DNA from: Mucidula mucida
Taxonomy: Eukaryota > Basidiomycota > Agaricomycetes > Agaricales > Physalacriaceae
Direction: 5' to 3'
DNA: 64,000 bases
Assembly: GCA_015501055.1 (NCBI GenBank)
Contig: JADNYV010000107.1
Location: 58,566-122,565, forward strand
Shown here: positions 54,987-64,000 of the stretch, in pieces
How the letters are laid out: every line of letters begins with the position of its first letter
Numbering within the stretch: position 1 is the stretch's first letter
The notes under the pieces: model-generated
The model's database searches: none
Seen by the model: the letters and a program-made list of their open reading frames with translations, nothing else
What the model was told of the DNA's origin: nothing
Translations under genes and position numbers: made by a program

Positions 54987-55983
54987 CTGAGTGTATGAGT
55001 TGGACTGATGCTGATGCTCCAACATGCTGAACACGTTCATGTTATATATCAATCCCGCGACCGCGACTTTGCAAAGTGCTCGGAGAACGGCCGTATTCAT
55101 CCGCGGCACCCTGACGAGTTGCAGGTCCTTGTAGGGTTCAGCGCGGAGGACGTGCAGACCCCGGGTGATGACAGATGCGAGCGACTGCCTCGGATGAGAG
55201 GTGATGGCAAAGACTTTGAAGGTGCTCGTTCAATACTTCGGATGTCAGTGAAACCTGCATACGGGATTCTTCCAAAGGCGTCGAGTAACGCGCAAAATCA
55301 TCACACAGCAGAAGAGCAGTTAACCGACATGCAACGCTGTGAGTTTTATCAAGTTGCCGGAGTGCGAGCTGAGCTGAATCTGAGTTCTATGATCTGAGAA
55401 TTGAGGAAAGATCTCACCGAGGACAAGACGATGAGAGATTTCCGAGCGGAGATCCGTCGCAGATCAAGTCTCTGAAAGGCCGAGCTTGTTGTTTCCAAAT
55501 GGTAGTTTTTCATTATGAAAATGTCAGCACAGATACCAAGGCCCACCGTGTCTTGTTGGTTGCAAGACCAAGATTTCAAACGTCCAATTTCAAGTCCACG
55601 GCGGCAGATGCAAGAAAAGTACGCTCCGTATGGCAAGACGGGCAGACATCATGAGAGTCGGGTAGCAACTCGAACACGGAGATATCGGTTTCTACATCCG
55701 CCGGCAATCGGGTTGACCTCTTCCCTCCGTGGTCTCTAATAGATTTTCATCCCTGCACATCCTCGCGCCTATTCATGCGTAGATCTTACTCAGAATTACC
55801 TCAAGCTTATATTTTACATTGATCAAGGTAAGCTCTCCTGTGGCGCGGACAAACATGCATTGAACATGTGTACTACTACTAGAACCCATCTACTATCGAA
55901 TACGACGACTCCCAATCAGCTTCCGCGTCTTTGAAACCCTCCTCAGGCGCATACTTATCCTCCAACTTCAAAATTTGACCGTC
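54987..55983. promoter_or_regulatory. Divergent spacer FB-3/DAO-E
   Basis: Inverted counterpart of 14106-15131 but clearly more different from it than the rest of the arm is, especially 55300-55530. This fits replacement of the left version by conversion with the DAO-C region. Confidence 0.55.
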
Positions 55984-57090
55984 ATGTTCCCCCAAGAACT
56001 ACTCGATGAAATTGTCGAATGGCTGTTCGACGACCACCCATCCCTTATGGCACTGTCATGCACATCGCAGTGTCTCCGTGCTCGCTCGCAGGCGCTCTTA
56101 TTCCACGACTTGGAGCTGTCACCAAGGAACCGTCCTTCGAGATATATACCTCTTCTCGAAATGTCGCCCCACATCCTGAATTACGTTCGCCGACTTCGCA
56201 TTGTTGCTGAACACATCACCCTTCGTAACCCTCTCCCAGGCCGACCCGTTCAAGAAGACGACTCATTCGGGCGCCTGATCCATGCACTTATTAATGTGGA
56301 TAAAATTGAGTTCGAAGGCATACATAGCGTCACGGTCGCAAACAGCCCAGATCTTCTTCCCATCGTATCATCTCCCAGAGTCAGGATGCTCAAGTTGTGG
56401 GGAGCCTTCCTCTCAAACCCTCAGTATTTGTTTCACATTCTTTCCTACTTCCCTTCGGTCTCGTCGCTTCACGTTGATGCCCGATTGCATATAAAGGGGA
56501 AGCCTCCCTCACTCGACCCCGGGAGTTTTCACGTCACCGAAATACATATGCTCACGGTATCATCGCCCCTAGGTGTTTTCCTGTCCAATACCGTTGCCAG
56601 CGGATGGTTGAAGCACTTGCGCAGGCTAATTTTCCTAAGCTATTCCGCCGAAACCCTCTTCATCATCTCAGAACTCATCCCCAAACTTCCGAATCTCATA
56701 TCCTTAACGCTTGGCCGACCAGAGTATAATATTGGCGATTTACAGAGTAAGCGACCATTCCCATGTCCTGCGACTGATTTACTGATAGACGATACAGCGC
56801 TGGAGATTCCCGTCTTTCCCTTGCAAAGAATCAGGTCATTGCACCTGTCCCTCCCTGGCTTCACTTCGTCCTTGACGAGATGGTGGCTCAGCCACCTGAC
56901 CCAGGAGGCAGCCGTCAGCTTAGAACATCTGGCGATCATTTTCCACTATGCGGACGCGAGCGCGGCGTCGGAGATGCAGCATTCAATGGTGGCATGGAAG
57001 GACGCGGAGAGTGATTTACTGCGTCTTCCGAGGCTCAAGTCCGTGAGTATGAAGACGTACATAGAATCTCGCAGCTTCATTATATTCTGA
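55984..57090 (+). CDS. FB-3: F-box/LRR-like protein
   Basis: Exons 55984-56746 and 56798-57090 give 351 aa, nearly identical to FB-1; visible changes are FHYADA for FRYADA and a C-terminal RSFIIF for RSYIVF. The upstream exon (ATG near 55774, MRRSYSELPQAYILH) ends in an in-frame TGA, as in FB-1. Divergent to DAO-E. Confidence 0.78.
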   Translation: MFPQELLDEIVEWLFDDHPSLMALSCTSQCLRARSQALLFHDLELSPRNRPSRYIPLLEMSPHILNYVRRLRIVAEHITLRNPLPGRPVQEDDSFGRLIHALINVDKIEFEGIHSVTVANSPDLLPIVSSPRVRMLKLWGAFLSNPQYLFHILSYFPSVSSLHVDARLHIKGKPPSLDPGSFHVTEIHMLTVSSPLGVFLSNTVASGWLKHLRRLIFLSYSAETLFIISELIPKLPNLISLTLGRPEYNIGDLQSKRPFPCPATDLLIDDTALEIPVFPLQRIRSLHLSLPGFTSSLTRWWLSHLTQEAAVSLEHLAIIFHYADASAASEMQHSMVAWKDAESDLLRLPRLKSVSMKTYIESRSFIIF

Positions 57091-57265
57091 GTCATACCAG
57101 CAATTGAGCACACTCCCGATTTTCTTATACATAAGGACATCCCAGGATCCACTACAAAACTTTTCGCTGTTCCGTAGTGTGTGTTGGGTAGGCTGATAAA
57201 AAACTGCCAACCAATTCTTCTTGGTCCTTACATATCGGCCGAGACCATTGTCCTGCTGCAGTGTA

Positions 57266-57420
57266 GTGATCAACCCAGACGCGCCGACGAAGCGTATCTT
57301 GGTTGCCAGTGGTCTTACCGGCTTCATGCTTTGTGGTCAATGCCTTAATTGCCTTTGTAAAACGACTAACCCATAAGCCCTGAGACTGTCTGGGCACTCG
57401 TAGAACCAACTACGCTGCAC
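57266..57420 (+). pseudogene. DAO exon 1/2 scrap, inverted counterpart
   Basis: Reads NPDAPTKRILVASGLTGF, then a gap, then TVWALVEP. Same fragment as 12660-12815. Confidence 0.7.
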
Positions 57421-57483
57421 GCGAAGTCTTTGTAGTTGGAAGGTTACATCGTATAAGTTAGACGGAACTACAAGGTAATAACA

Positions 57484-58056
57484 TCATCGAATCGAATTCC
57501 TCTCGCCACGTTCCCGAATAAGCGTCGTAATCACAACGCCAGCTCTCAAAGCTTCATAGATCACCTGAAAAATGAATCCCCCAAGCGCACTCGCCGCCAC
57601 CAAATGTCCCCTATCCACAAGCCGCTCCTCATCAAACACCGAGCTCAGACCCAAGATCTTCAATCCCAAAGCGCTGCCCCCCACAAACACGGGTATGATG
57701 AGCGCACGGGGGACGTATTCCATCCAGAGAATGGAGGCCATGTCCAGATCGCGGTACCCGGACGGGCAGATGGATTGGAATGCCGCGTCGCATGCGATGT
57801 AGACTGGGGGGACGAGGATGCTCCCGCCGATGAGGGACGCGTAGAAGACGGAGAGGGCGTGGCCGGGGGGGATGGTAGATGTGGAGAATAAGGCGTAGCC
57901 GAGGACGGTGAAGGCAGAGGCGGTGATGACGAGGACAGAGAGGCCTACAAGCCATGCGACTACGACCTTGACGCCGTGGAGGAGATGGGAGTAGAATGGG
58001 ACGGGGATGGAGTCTGTCATTGGGGCTGGAAGAGGACTAGGAGTAGGGATGGCCAT
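57484..58056 (-). CDS. T4: small multi-pass membrane protein, intact
   Basis: 190 aa from ATG 58056 (MAIPTPSPLPAPMTDSIPVP). Helices near residues 35-60 (VVAWLVGLSVLVITASAFTVLGYALF), 70-90 (LSVFYASLIGGSILVPPVYIAC), 115-135 (ALIIPVFVGGSALGLKILG) and 150-180 (GHLVAASALGGFIFQVIYEAL). Seven C in the run that has six in T1 keep this frame open. A longer reading to 58107 would need a GTG start, which is unlikely in a fungus. TATATAT lies about 60 bp upstream. Confidence 0.75.
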   Translation of the reverse strand: MAIPTPSPLPAPMTDSIPVPFYSHLLHGVKVVVAWLVGLSVLVITASAFTVLGYALFSTSTIPPGHALSVFYASLIGGSILVPPVYIACDAAFQSICPSGYRDLDMASILWMEYVPRALIIPVFVGGSALGLKILGLSSVFDEERLVDRGHLVAASALGGFIFQVIYEALRAGVVITTLIRERGERNSIR

Positions 58057-58430
58057 AACGTTCGTTGTAAACTGGACTTGAGTTTTGAAAGCGTGGTAGT
58101 GTGGCACATATATATGAATCTGAGTACGGACTTGGTGATTTCAAGCAGTGTGGCGCTTGAGCGGAAGCGAACGACATGAAGCACGCGTTTGAAGGACGCC
58201 TTGAGCTTGATTCGTGTAATGAGTTGGAGACACTAGTGACTGCTGCTTGTCGTGAGGCGAATGCCTCGAATAGCACAGACTAGTACTCGGACGACGAAGT
58301 ATTCCGATTCCTGGATATGCGGTCAGTGGGCAAGAAAGGTCGCATGAAAGAACGTGTAAGAAACTTTTGGTCGGATGACCGCGAGATGCTGTGTTAATAC
58401 AATTACGATGAAGAGCAAATATTTATGATT

Positions 58431-58700
58431 TCATTGGACAGTTTCGGCTCCGTTATACAGCCGACGCAACGCTAGAAGTTTTGCAGTGTGGTCAGCTTGA
58501 ACTTTGAAGGCAGGTGTAGAGTGGTAATGCGAGGCTTCGAAAAAGGTGAATATGTACATAGTATTATAGTATGCACCGAAGTTCGTCTTACTAAACGACA
58601 CACCTTGAGCGAGCTGGGACTCGATCAACATGGCTTCTAAAAGGGCAACGGGATGGCGTTGAGCGGTAGGTTGGGTAGAAATCATCGACACAGTAGACAT
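58431..58700 (-). CDS. Hypothetical 89-aa protein, right-arm copy
   Basis: Same 89 residues as 11388-11657, on the opposite strand. Unrecognised. Confidence 0.4.
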   Translation of the reverse strand: MSTVSMISTQPTAQRHPVALLEAMLIESQLAQGVSFSKTNFGAYYNTMYIFTFFEASHYHSTPAFKVQADHTAKLLALRRLYNGAETVQ

Positions 58701-59233
58701 AGATGATGTCCACTGGGAACCGACAATGAGACATGTACATATGGCAGAAGCATTTACGGTGTCTTGACACATCACTTTTATCAGCGTTCTATGCCATTTG
58801 AGGTCGAGATCGTGGATATCGACTTGTACAGATTAGAAAACCAACGAAGCGTGCTCGGCAGGTGTGGGAAAAAACCTTCGCGGTCAGCGGGTGCGGCAAG
58901 TCATATCTCTGTCAGCATTGTGCTCGTTCCTTCCCACGACCACTGCGACATTCTTCCTATACTTGCTTATATCAGTCCCCTGTGACCATTCGACTCTCGT
59001 AACTGCAAGAGACAAGAGAGTCTTTGCTTTTCGCCGTACCTATTGCAGCGCCCCCAAATTCCAATGCGGGCGCACGCACTTGACGCACGCGCCTGCCAAC
59101 AAATGGCTCTGTCGCGCCTCGGGCTTCGGTCGAGATTGCTAGCACACGCCTAATCATTGATCACGTCCAGACTCCACACACACACCCTCGATTGCTAAGC
59201 GCTAAATCCTTAATCCTTACTCACGCCCACCGA

Positions 59234-59240
59234 TATAAAA
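59234..59240 (+). promoter_or_regulatory. TATA box of MDR-3
   Basis: TATAAAA 45 bp upstream of the ATG at 59285, conserved with MDR-1. Confidence 0.6.
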
Positions 59241-59284
59241 CAGCCCGCTCCTCCATACAACGTGAACACCCAATAACACCCTCA

Positions 59285-60687
59285 ATGGCACCCATTCGGA
59301 ACGCGGTCGTAACCTTTAACGAGATCCCGACGGGTAGGCGCTTTAATCTCCTCCAACAGCACCTTATATCTATGATACAGGGTATCCAATCCCCGGGCGC
59401 ACGACGGTCTACGACACGAGCCAGACCATCGATCTTGATACCGTGCCGCTGAACGGCGGTATCCTGATCAAGACGCTCGTCTTGTCCATCGACCCGTACC
59501 TCCGCGGGAATATGCGCGATGCCAGCGTCAAGTCTTACCTTGTGCGTCTGTTTTTTTTTTGGTTTCTTATATCCGTGAGTTGCTTACGCATAATCGCTAG
59601 CCCGCATTCCTCATCGGCGAGCCGTGAGTCCTTGACGCATGCGCCCCTATCCAACTAACCAACGGTAGCCTGTACAACTATGGCGTTGCACGCGTCGTGC
59701 GCTCCGAAAACGCGGATATCAAAGTTGGCGACCATGTCTCGGGCATATTCAGTGCGTCCATCCATCCATCCATCCATCACAGCGGGACCTGAGCAACTTT
59801 TGTTTTTCAGACTTCCAAGAATACAGCGTCGTTAGCGACCCCTCGCGCGTCGACATGCGCGTCATCGCCAAGAGCGATGCTCCGACCCTCCCGTGGTCAG
59901 TGTACGTCGGCGTAGCAGGGATGCCCGGCGAGACGGCGTACTTTGGCTACAAGGAATACGCGCACGCAAAAAAGGGCGATACGATCTTTGTGAGTACTGG
60001 GGCTGGCGCCGTTGGATCGTAAGCTTCCTACTCTCACTCCTTATTTCTGCTCAGATCCCCCGCCCGCAGCATCGTCATACAGCTCGCAAAAATGGACGGC
60101 CTCAAAGTAATCGCGTCCGCGGGCACAGACGAAAAGGTGGCGTTTATGAAAGAGCTCGGCGCGGATGTGGTGTTTAATTATAAGACGGAGGATACGCTTG
60201 GGGTGTTGAAGAGGGAGGGCCCGCTTGACGTGTATGTCCCTTTCCATTTATTTCGGACGATTAATGATGATGATGGCGGCAGGTACTGGGACAACGTAGG
60301 TGGCGCGATCCTTGATGCTGCTATCGAGTCAATGAAGGACCACGGGCGTATCATTGCGTGCGGGGCGATATCGGCTTATAACGATCCGGGGGCAGCATTT
60401 CAAGGTATGCTACTCTGTCTGATTTCTTTGACCACTAGCTCACTTTACTTTATCAGAACCTCTGGCAGCTCTTCGCAAGGAGCCTCACCATTAACGGATT
60501 CCTCGTTCGGGACCTCATGCCCAAGTGGCAAGAAGAGTTTTATCGTGTTATCCCAGCAAAGCTTGCGAGCGGAGAGTTCAAGTATAGGGAGGAGATTACG
60601 GTCGGGCTGGAGCATGCGGGCGAGGTGCTTAGGAAGATTCAGATGGGAGAGAATGTGGCAAAGAGTGTGGTTGTGGTTGCTGAATAG
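59285..60687 (+). pseudogene. MDR-3: MDR reductase with 2-bp deletion
   Basis: Exons 59285-59333, 59381-59541, 59601-59623, 59669-59751, 59811-60018, 60055-60231, 60283-60404, 60457-60687. All match MDR-1 except exon 7, which is 122 instead of 124 bp: after GATCCG it lacks CG before GGGGCAGCATTTCAAG. That shifts the frame before the last exon (IWQLFARSL in MDR-1). Everything upstream, including GAGAVGS and the 23-bp exon 3, is open. Recent pseudogene, or a GC-rich sequencing error. Confidence 0.8.
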
Positions 60688-61239
60688 TAGAATTTGTAGC
60701 CAAGAACTCTGTTGTATCAATACACTTATAATTTCTTCAATCTGTATCTATCTGACATGATTGCTGGGCTGAACATACTTGGAATTTGAAAGTGAGTAAA
60801 GTTATATAAATGAGATAGAGGTATAGGCGGGTAAGCCTAGCCTTGAATCGTAGCGCTTACTACTATGTACCATTATGTCAAATGCATCCAGCAAAAAACC
60901 CATGTGCGCTTCCATGACACAAGGCGACCTGACGTTTTCAACAAAACGGCAAACAAACACACTACACTTTCGGCGCACCCAAAATATCCTTGACCAAACG
61001 CTGCTTCACAACATCGTGCGCGTCAACATTAATGCTTATCAAACATTGCGAATAGCTCAGCTTTTCTCCGTGCGAGTGTTCCCCGCTAGACATGACATAC
61101 TGTTATCACGGCTTGTAGGCTCAATTCCATGAGATCAACGTGCCTCAGCAAACCACTACGATCCTCATATCCACGGCCCTGCAAGCAACGTTAACAGCTC
61201 GTATTGAGAGATGGAATAATGTAGTTCGTTGAATCTAAA
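60688..61239. other. Duplicated flank with empty pogo site
   Basis: Counterpart of 7161-7588 plus 9252-9390. The TA at 60822-60823 in GAGGTATAGG is the unoccupied target of the pogo-like element. No gene. Confidence 0.6.
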
Positions 61240-62681
61240 ACTGGGCCACTGCTCTACGTCTCTCCGTAGCAGGGAGATCCATCGTCTAGCTCCCTACTCA
61301 ATAACGACAACTCCAAACACCGTCCGTAGCCAAGGGAGAAACCGCGCACCTTGTCGTAAGAATGGACGATGCGGCTCATCGACCATCTGACCGTGGGCGT
61401 AACTCACGCTCACGCGGACATTGAGCCCCGGAATGGGCGGGAACCCTTGCACCAAAGGTGCGTCGGGGTCATACTCGGCATGCTCAAGGCCAGGTGCAAA
61501 GGTGTTGCATGCGTATTGATTTCCGGACTGTCCAGCGTGAGGTCGAGTTCGTATTTTGTGGTTGGGCCAAGCCTATAGAAGGTATACGAATGAACAACAT
61601 GCCCAAGGAAATATGTTAGATCTGACTTACCAAAGGATGAGCGTTGTTGTCATTGCGGGGGAACGATGAATACAATGTCTTCGTCTTGTCATCGTGAGTG
61701 ACAGCAAGCGCCTCGGTGACTTTGGGGAACTTGCTGCCATCGTTGACGACTCGGATAAGAGCGCCTCGAAGTGGGTAGACGGATGCGTCCCAGCAACGGC
61801 CAGGCCAGTAGCGTTGACGATCGCGTCAGCGCCGTACTCCGCAGCAGTGTTTCCTCTTGGTCAAGTAGATCGCCGTTGATGCGGCGCGTCTCCATGACTG
61901 CGCCTTTGCAGACAAGAACGAATCGTAGCCAATGCATGTAAGCGTCGGTATCGATGACTGGGCGAGATGCTGGTAAGCGTCGACAACGCCAGCCTTTTGA
62001 TTGACTTTGTGTTCAGTGACGATGTTGGCATCCGTCGGACTCCTTTGATCTGGAAGAGTTAGGTCCCGTCGTCGAAAAGGATACCATTCTTACAACGTTC
62101 TGAGCAACAATTTCTTCATACTTGTCAAGCTGTCCCCGGTCAGGCATGTTCTCCATCTTTTGGTCGAAGAAGAAGTTGGCCATGCGCATCTGGACACCGT
62201 GGTCAAGGTAATCGCTTCGGGGCATGATCGCTTGAAGCTTGTCGAAGACGCGGTATGCAGTCATGCACCATCGCTTAGAATTGTGAAGAGAGATGACCTG
62301 TAACGAAAGGTAAGAATGCGACCAATGTATCGGAAAAGCCAGTCACATCGGTGTGTTTTCCACAAACTGCTGGTGGGAATTCCCACAAAGCGCCAGCAAT
62401 TTGCGAAGTGATGCGGTTCTTGGGGTCGGCCCATCGTTCGGCAATGACAGTCACATCGTAGCCGGCATCTAAGAAGGCCCAGGCAGTCTAAAGGCATTAT
62501 TAGAAGCTTGGAGGCAAGAGACACCAATGAACGCCTACAGTAAAGCCGGTGACACCACCCCAACGATCAAAATACGCTTCCTCGGAACATTCGGGTCTGC
62601 TTGGGGAGGCTGGCCTTCTTGAAGGACAAGCTCGTCGCCGAGGCGAGTCAAGAAGAAGTCGGGAGATGAGGCGATAGACAT
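61240..62681 (-). pseudogene. DAO-F: D-amino-acid-oxidase-like pseudogene
   Basis: ATG at 62679-62681, exon 1 to 62539. One base is missing in the glycine loop (GTTGGGGTGG near 62560) so the frame is lost at once. More one-base losses lie near 62030 (exon 4 start), 61960, 61845 and 61790-61800. It shares the 11-bp loss near 61510 with DAO-A. Exon 1 resembles DAO-D (QPPQADPNVPRKRILIV). Not functional. Confidence 0.87.
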
Positions 62682-63492
62682 TGTTGAGTTAGAGAAGCTG
62701 AGTCTGAGTGGGACTGATGCTGATGGTCCAACATGCTGAACACATCCATGTTAAATACCAATCCCGCGACCGCGACTTTGCAAAGTGCTCGGAGAACGAT
62801 CACGTCGTGCTCATCCGCGGCACCCTGACGAGCTGCAGGTCCATGTAGGGTTCAGCGCGGAGGACGTGCAGACCCCGGGTGATGACGAATGTGAACGATC
62901 GCCTCGGATGGGGGGTTATGGCGTGAGTCGGTGTAAAGAGTAGTAAGTTCAGCAGTTCGCAGGTATTTTGCATCTGCAGATGAAAGTCGCGCATAGGAAT
63001 CAATTAACGTGCAGAGTTCTTGCACAGCGAACGAGCAGTCGACGGATATGCGACACTATGAGTTTTATCAAGTTGCCGGAGTGCGAGCTGAGCTGAATCT
63101 GAGTTGACAATCTCGGAATTGATGAAAGATCTTACCGAGGACAAGACGATAAGTATGTCCGAGCAGAATCCGTGGCAGATCAAGCTCTGAAATGCTTACT
63201 TGTTATTTCTAAACCATGAGTTAGAAGTTTTTCATCAAGAAAATCACACACACATAGCAGCCCCTGTGCCTTACTAGTTGAAGAGAACATGATTTCAAAC
63301 GTCCAATTTCAAGTCCACGGCGACGGATGCAAGAGAAGTACGCTCTGTATGGCAAGACGGGCAGACATGATGAGAGTCGGGTAGCAACTCGAACACGGAG
63401 ATACCGGCTACTACATCCGTCGGAATCGGGTTGACCTCTTCCCTCCATGGTCTCTAGCGGATCTGCATCCCTGCACGTCCTCGCGCCTCTTC
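62682..63492. promoter_or_regulatory. Divergent spacer FB-4/DAO-F
   Basis: Close to the FB-2/DAO-D spacer (35326-36152) in the opposite orientation, including the DAO TATTTAA box near 62750. Confidence 0.55.
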
Positions 63493-64000
63493 ATGCCTAG
63501 ATCATCCTCGGAAATCCGTCAACCTTCAATCTCCGCTTCCTTGCATTCAATAAGGTAAGATTTCCTGTGGCGCGGACCAACATACAATGAACAGTCCATG
63601 GATACTACTAGCATACAAGTATCATTCAAACACAAGGACTCTCAATTGACTTCCGCGTCTTTAAAGCCCTCCCAAGGCGCATACTTATCCTCCAGCTTCC
63701 AGAGTTCGGCCGTCATGTTCCCCCAAGAACTATTCGATGAAATTGCCGACTGGCTGTTCGACGACCACCCATCCCTTATGGCACTGTCGTGTACATCCCA
63801 GTGTCTCCGCGCCCGCTCGCAGGCGCTCCTATTCCACGAGTTGGTGTTGTCGCCAAACACAAACTCTCCTTCGAGCTATATACCGCTTCTTGAAATGTCG
63901 CCCCACATTTTGACATACGTTCGCCGACTTCGCATTTTTGCTGGCGATTTTTCAGCCTCTTCGTCTCCTCGCAAGCGCCTATTTGTTCACCAAGACAACT
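63493..64000 (+). CDS. FB-4: F-box protein, 3' truncated by window
   Basis: Exon 1 63493-63554 (MPRSSSEIRQPSISASLHSI), intron 63555-63611, exon 2 from 63612 reading IQVSFKHKDSQLTSASLKPS then MFPQELFDEIADWLFDDHPS to the window end. Nearly the same as FB-2. Divergent to DAO-F. Confidence 0.75.

Larger units (their letters stand above)
52754..62561. repeat. Right arm of large inverted duplication
   Basis: Reverse-complement counterpart of 5881-17369. It starts inside the nucleotidyltransferase gene tail (which continues leftward here but not in the left arm) and can be followed to DAO-F exon 1, where the left arm is cut by an LTR. It lacks the pogo-like element (empty TA at 60822-60823). Confidence 0.88.

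Noticed and set aside
57484..58107. 207-codon version of T4
   Set aside because: The extra 17 residues would need a GTG start, not expected in a fungal nuclear gene.
5881..62561. Biosynthetic gene cluster interpretation (MDR + DAO + MFS + F-box)
   Set aside because: No backbone synthase, P450 or pathway regulator is present, and the gene mix is explained by duplication.
1..64000. tRNA, rRNA or CRISPR features
   Set aside because: No cloverleaf-like segment with A and B boxes, no rRNA-like sequence and no spaced short repeats were recognised by eye. A tRNA scan was not run.

Overview
The window is nuclear DNA of a filamentous basidiomycete, probably an Agaricomycete. The basis is genes broken by many 49-57 bp GT-AG introns, an F-box/LRR gene expansion, basidiomycete-style pogo and hAT transposases, and a chromodomain Ty3/gypsy retrotransposon. 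No species can be named from sequence alone. It is a repeat-rich, rearranged accessory region with few unique genes.

Layout. 1-5880: a decayed chromovirus copy (Chromo-1) whose 3' LTR abuts the inverted leader and LTR of a second copy (Chromo-3); that LTR holds a 768-bp non-autonomous hAT element. 5881-17369: left arm of a large inverted duplication, holding a D-amino-acid-oxidase-like pseudogene (DAO-A), a 1663-bp pogo-like element, an MDR oxidoreductase (MDR-1), an 89-codon ORF, a small multi-pass membrane protein (T1, frameshifted), an F-box gene (FB-1), DAO-B and the tail of a nucleotidyltransferase-like gene. 17370-27186: a partial MDR copy split by a 340-bp MITE, then a LINE reverse transcriptase relic into which the 6.7-kb Chromo-2 inserted, then a solo LTR. 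27187-37657: DAO-C, two membrane-protein paralogues (T2, T3), F-box FB-2 and DAO-D. 37800-51700: more unique DNA with an F-box-like gene, two MFS transporters in opposite orientation, a Ser/Pro-rich protein and two paralogous Cys/His-rich (HPG motif) proteins. 51695-53167: the complete nucleotidyltransferase-like gene. 52754-62561: right arm of the inverted duplication (DAO-E, FB-3, T4, the 89-codon ORF, MDR-3, DAO-F). FB-4 runs off the right end.

The recurring unit is an F-box gene head-to-head with a DAO gene across about 0.8-1 kb, with the nucleotidyltransferase-like gene converging on the DAO 3' end. DAO-C and DAO-D are intact 433-aa genes. DAO-B is open but altered. DAO-A, DAO-E and DAO-F are broken. 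The two arms have decayed in complementary ways: MDR is intact on the left and T on the right. DAO-B and DAO-C share a 1.55-kb tract in which I saw one mismatch, so gene conversion or very recent copying is active. No CRISPR array, rRNA or tRNA was recognised.
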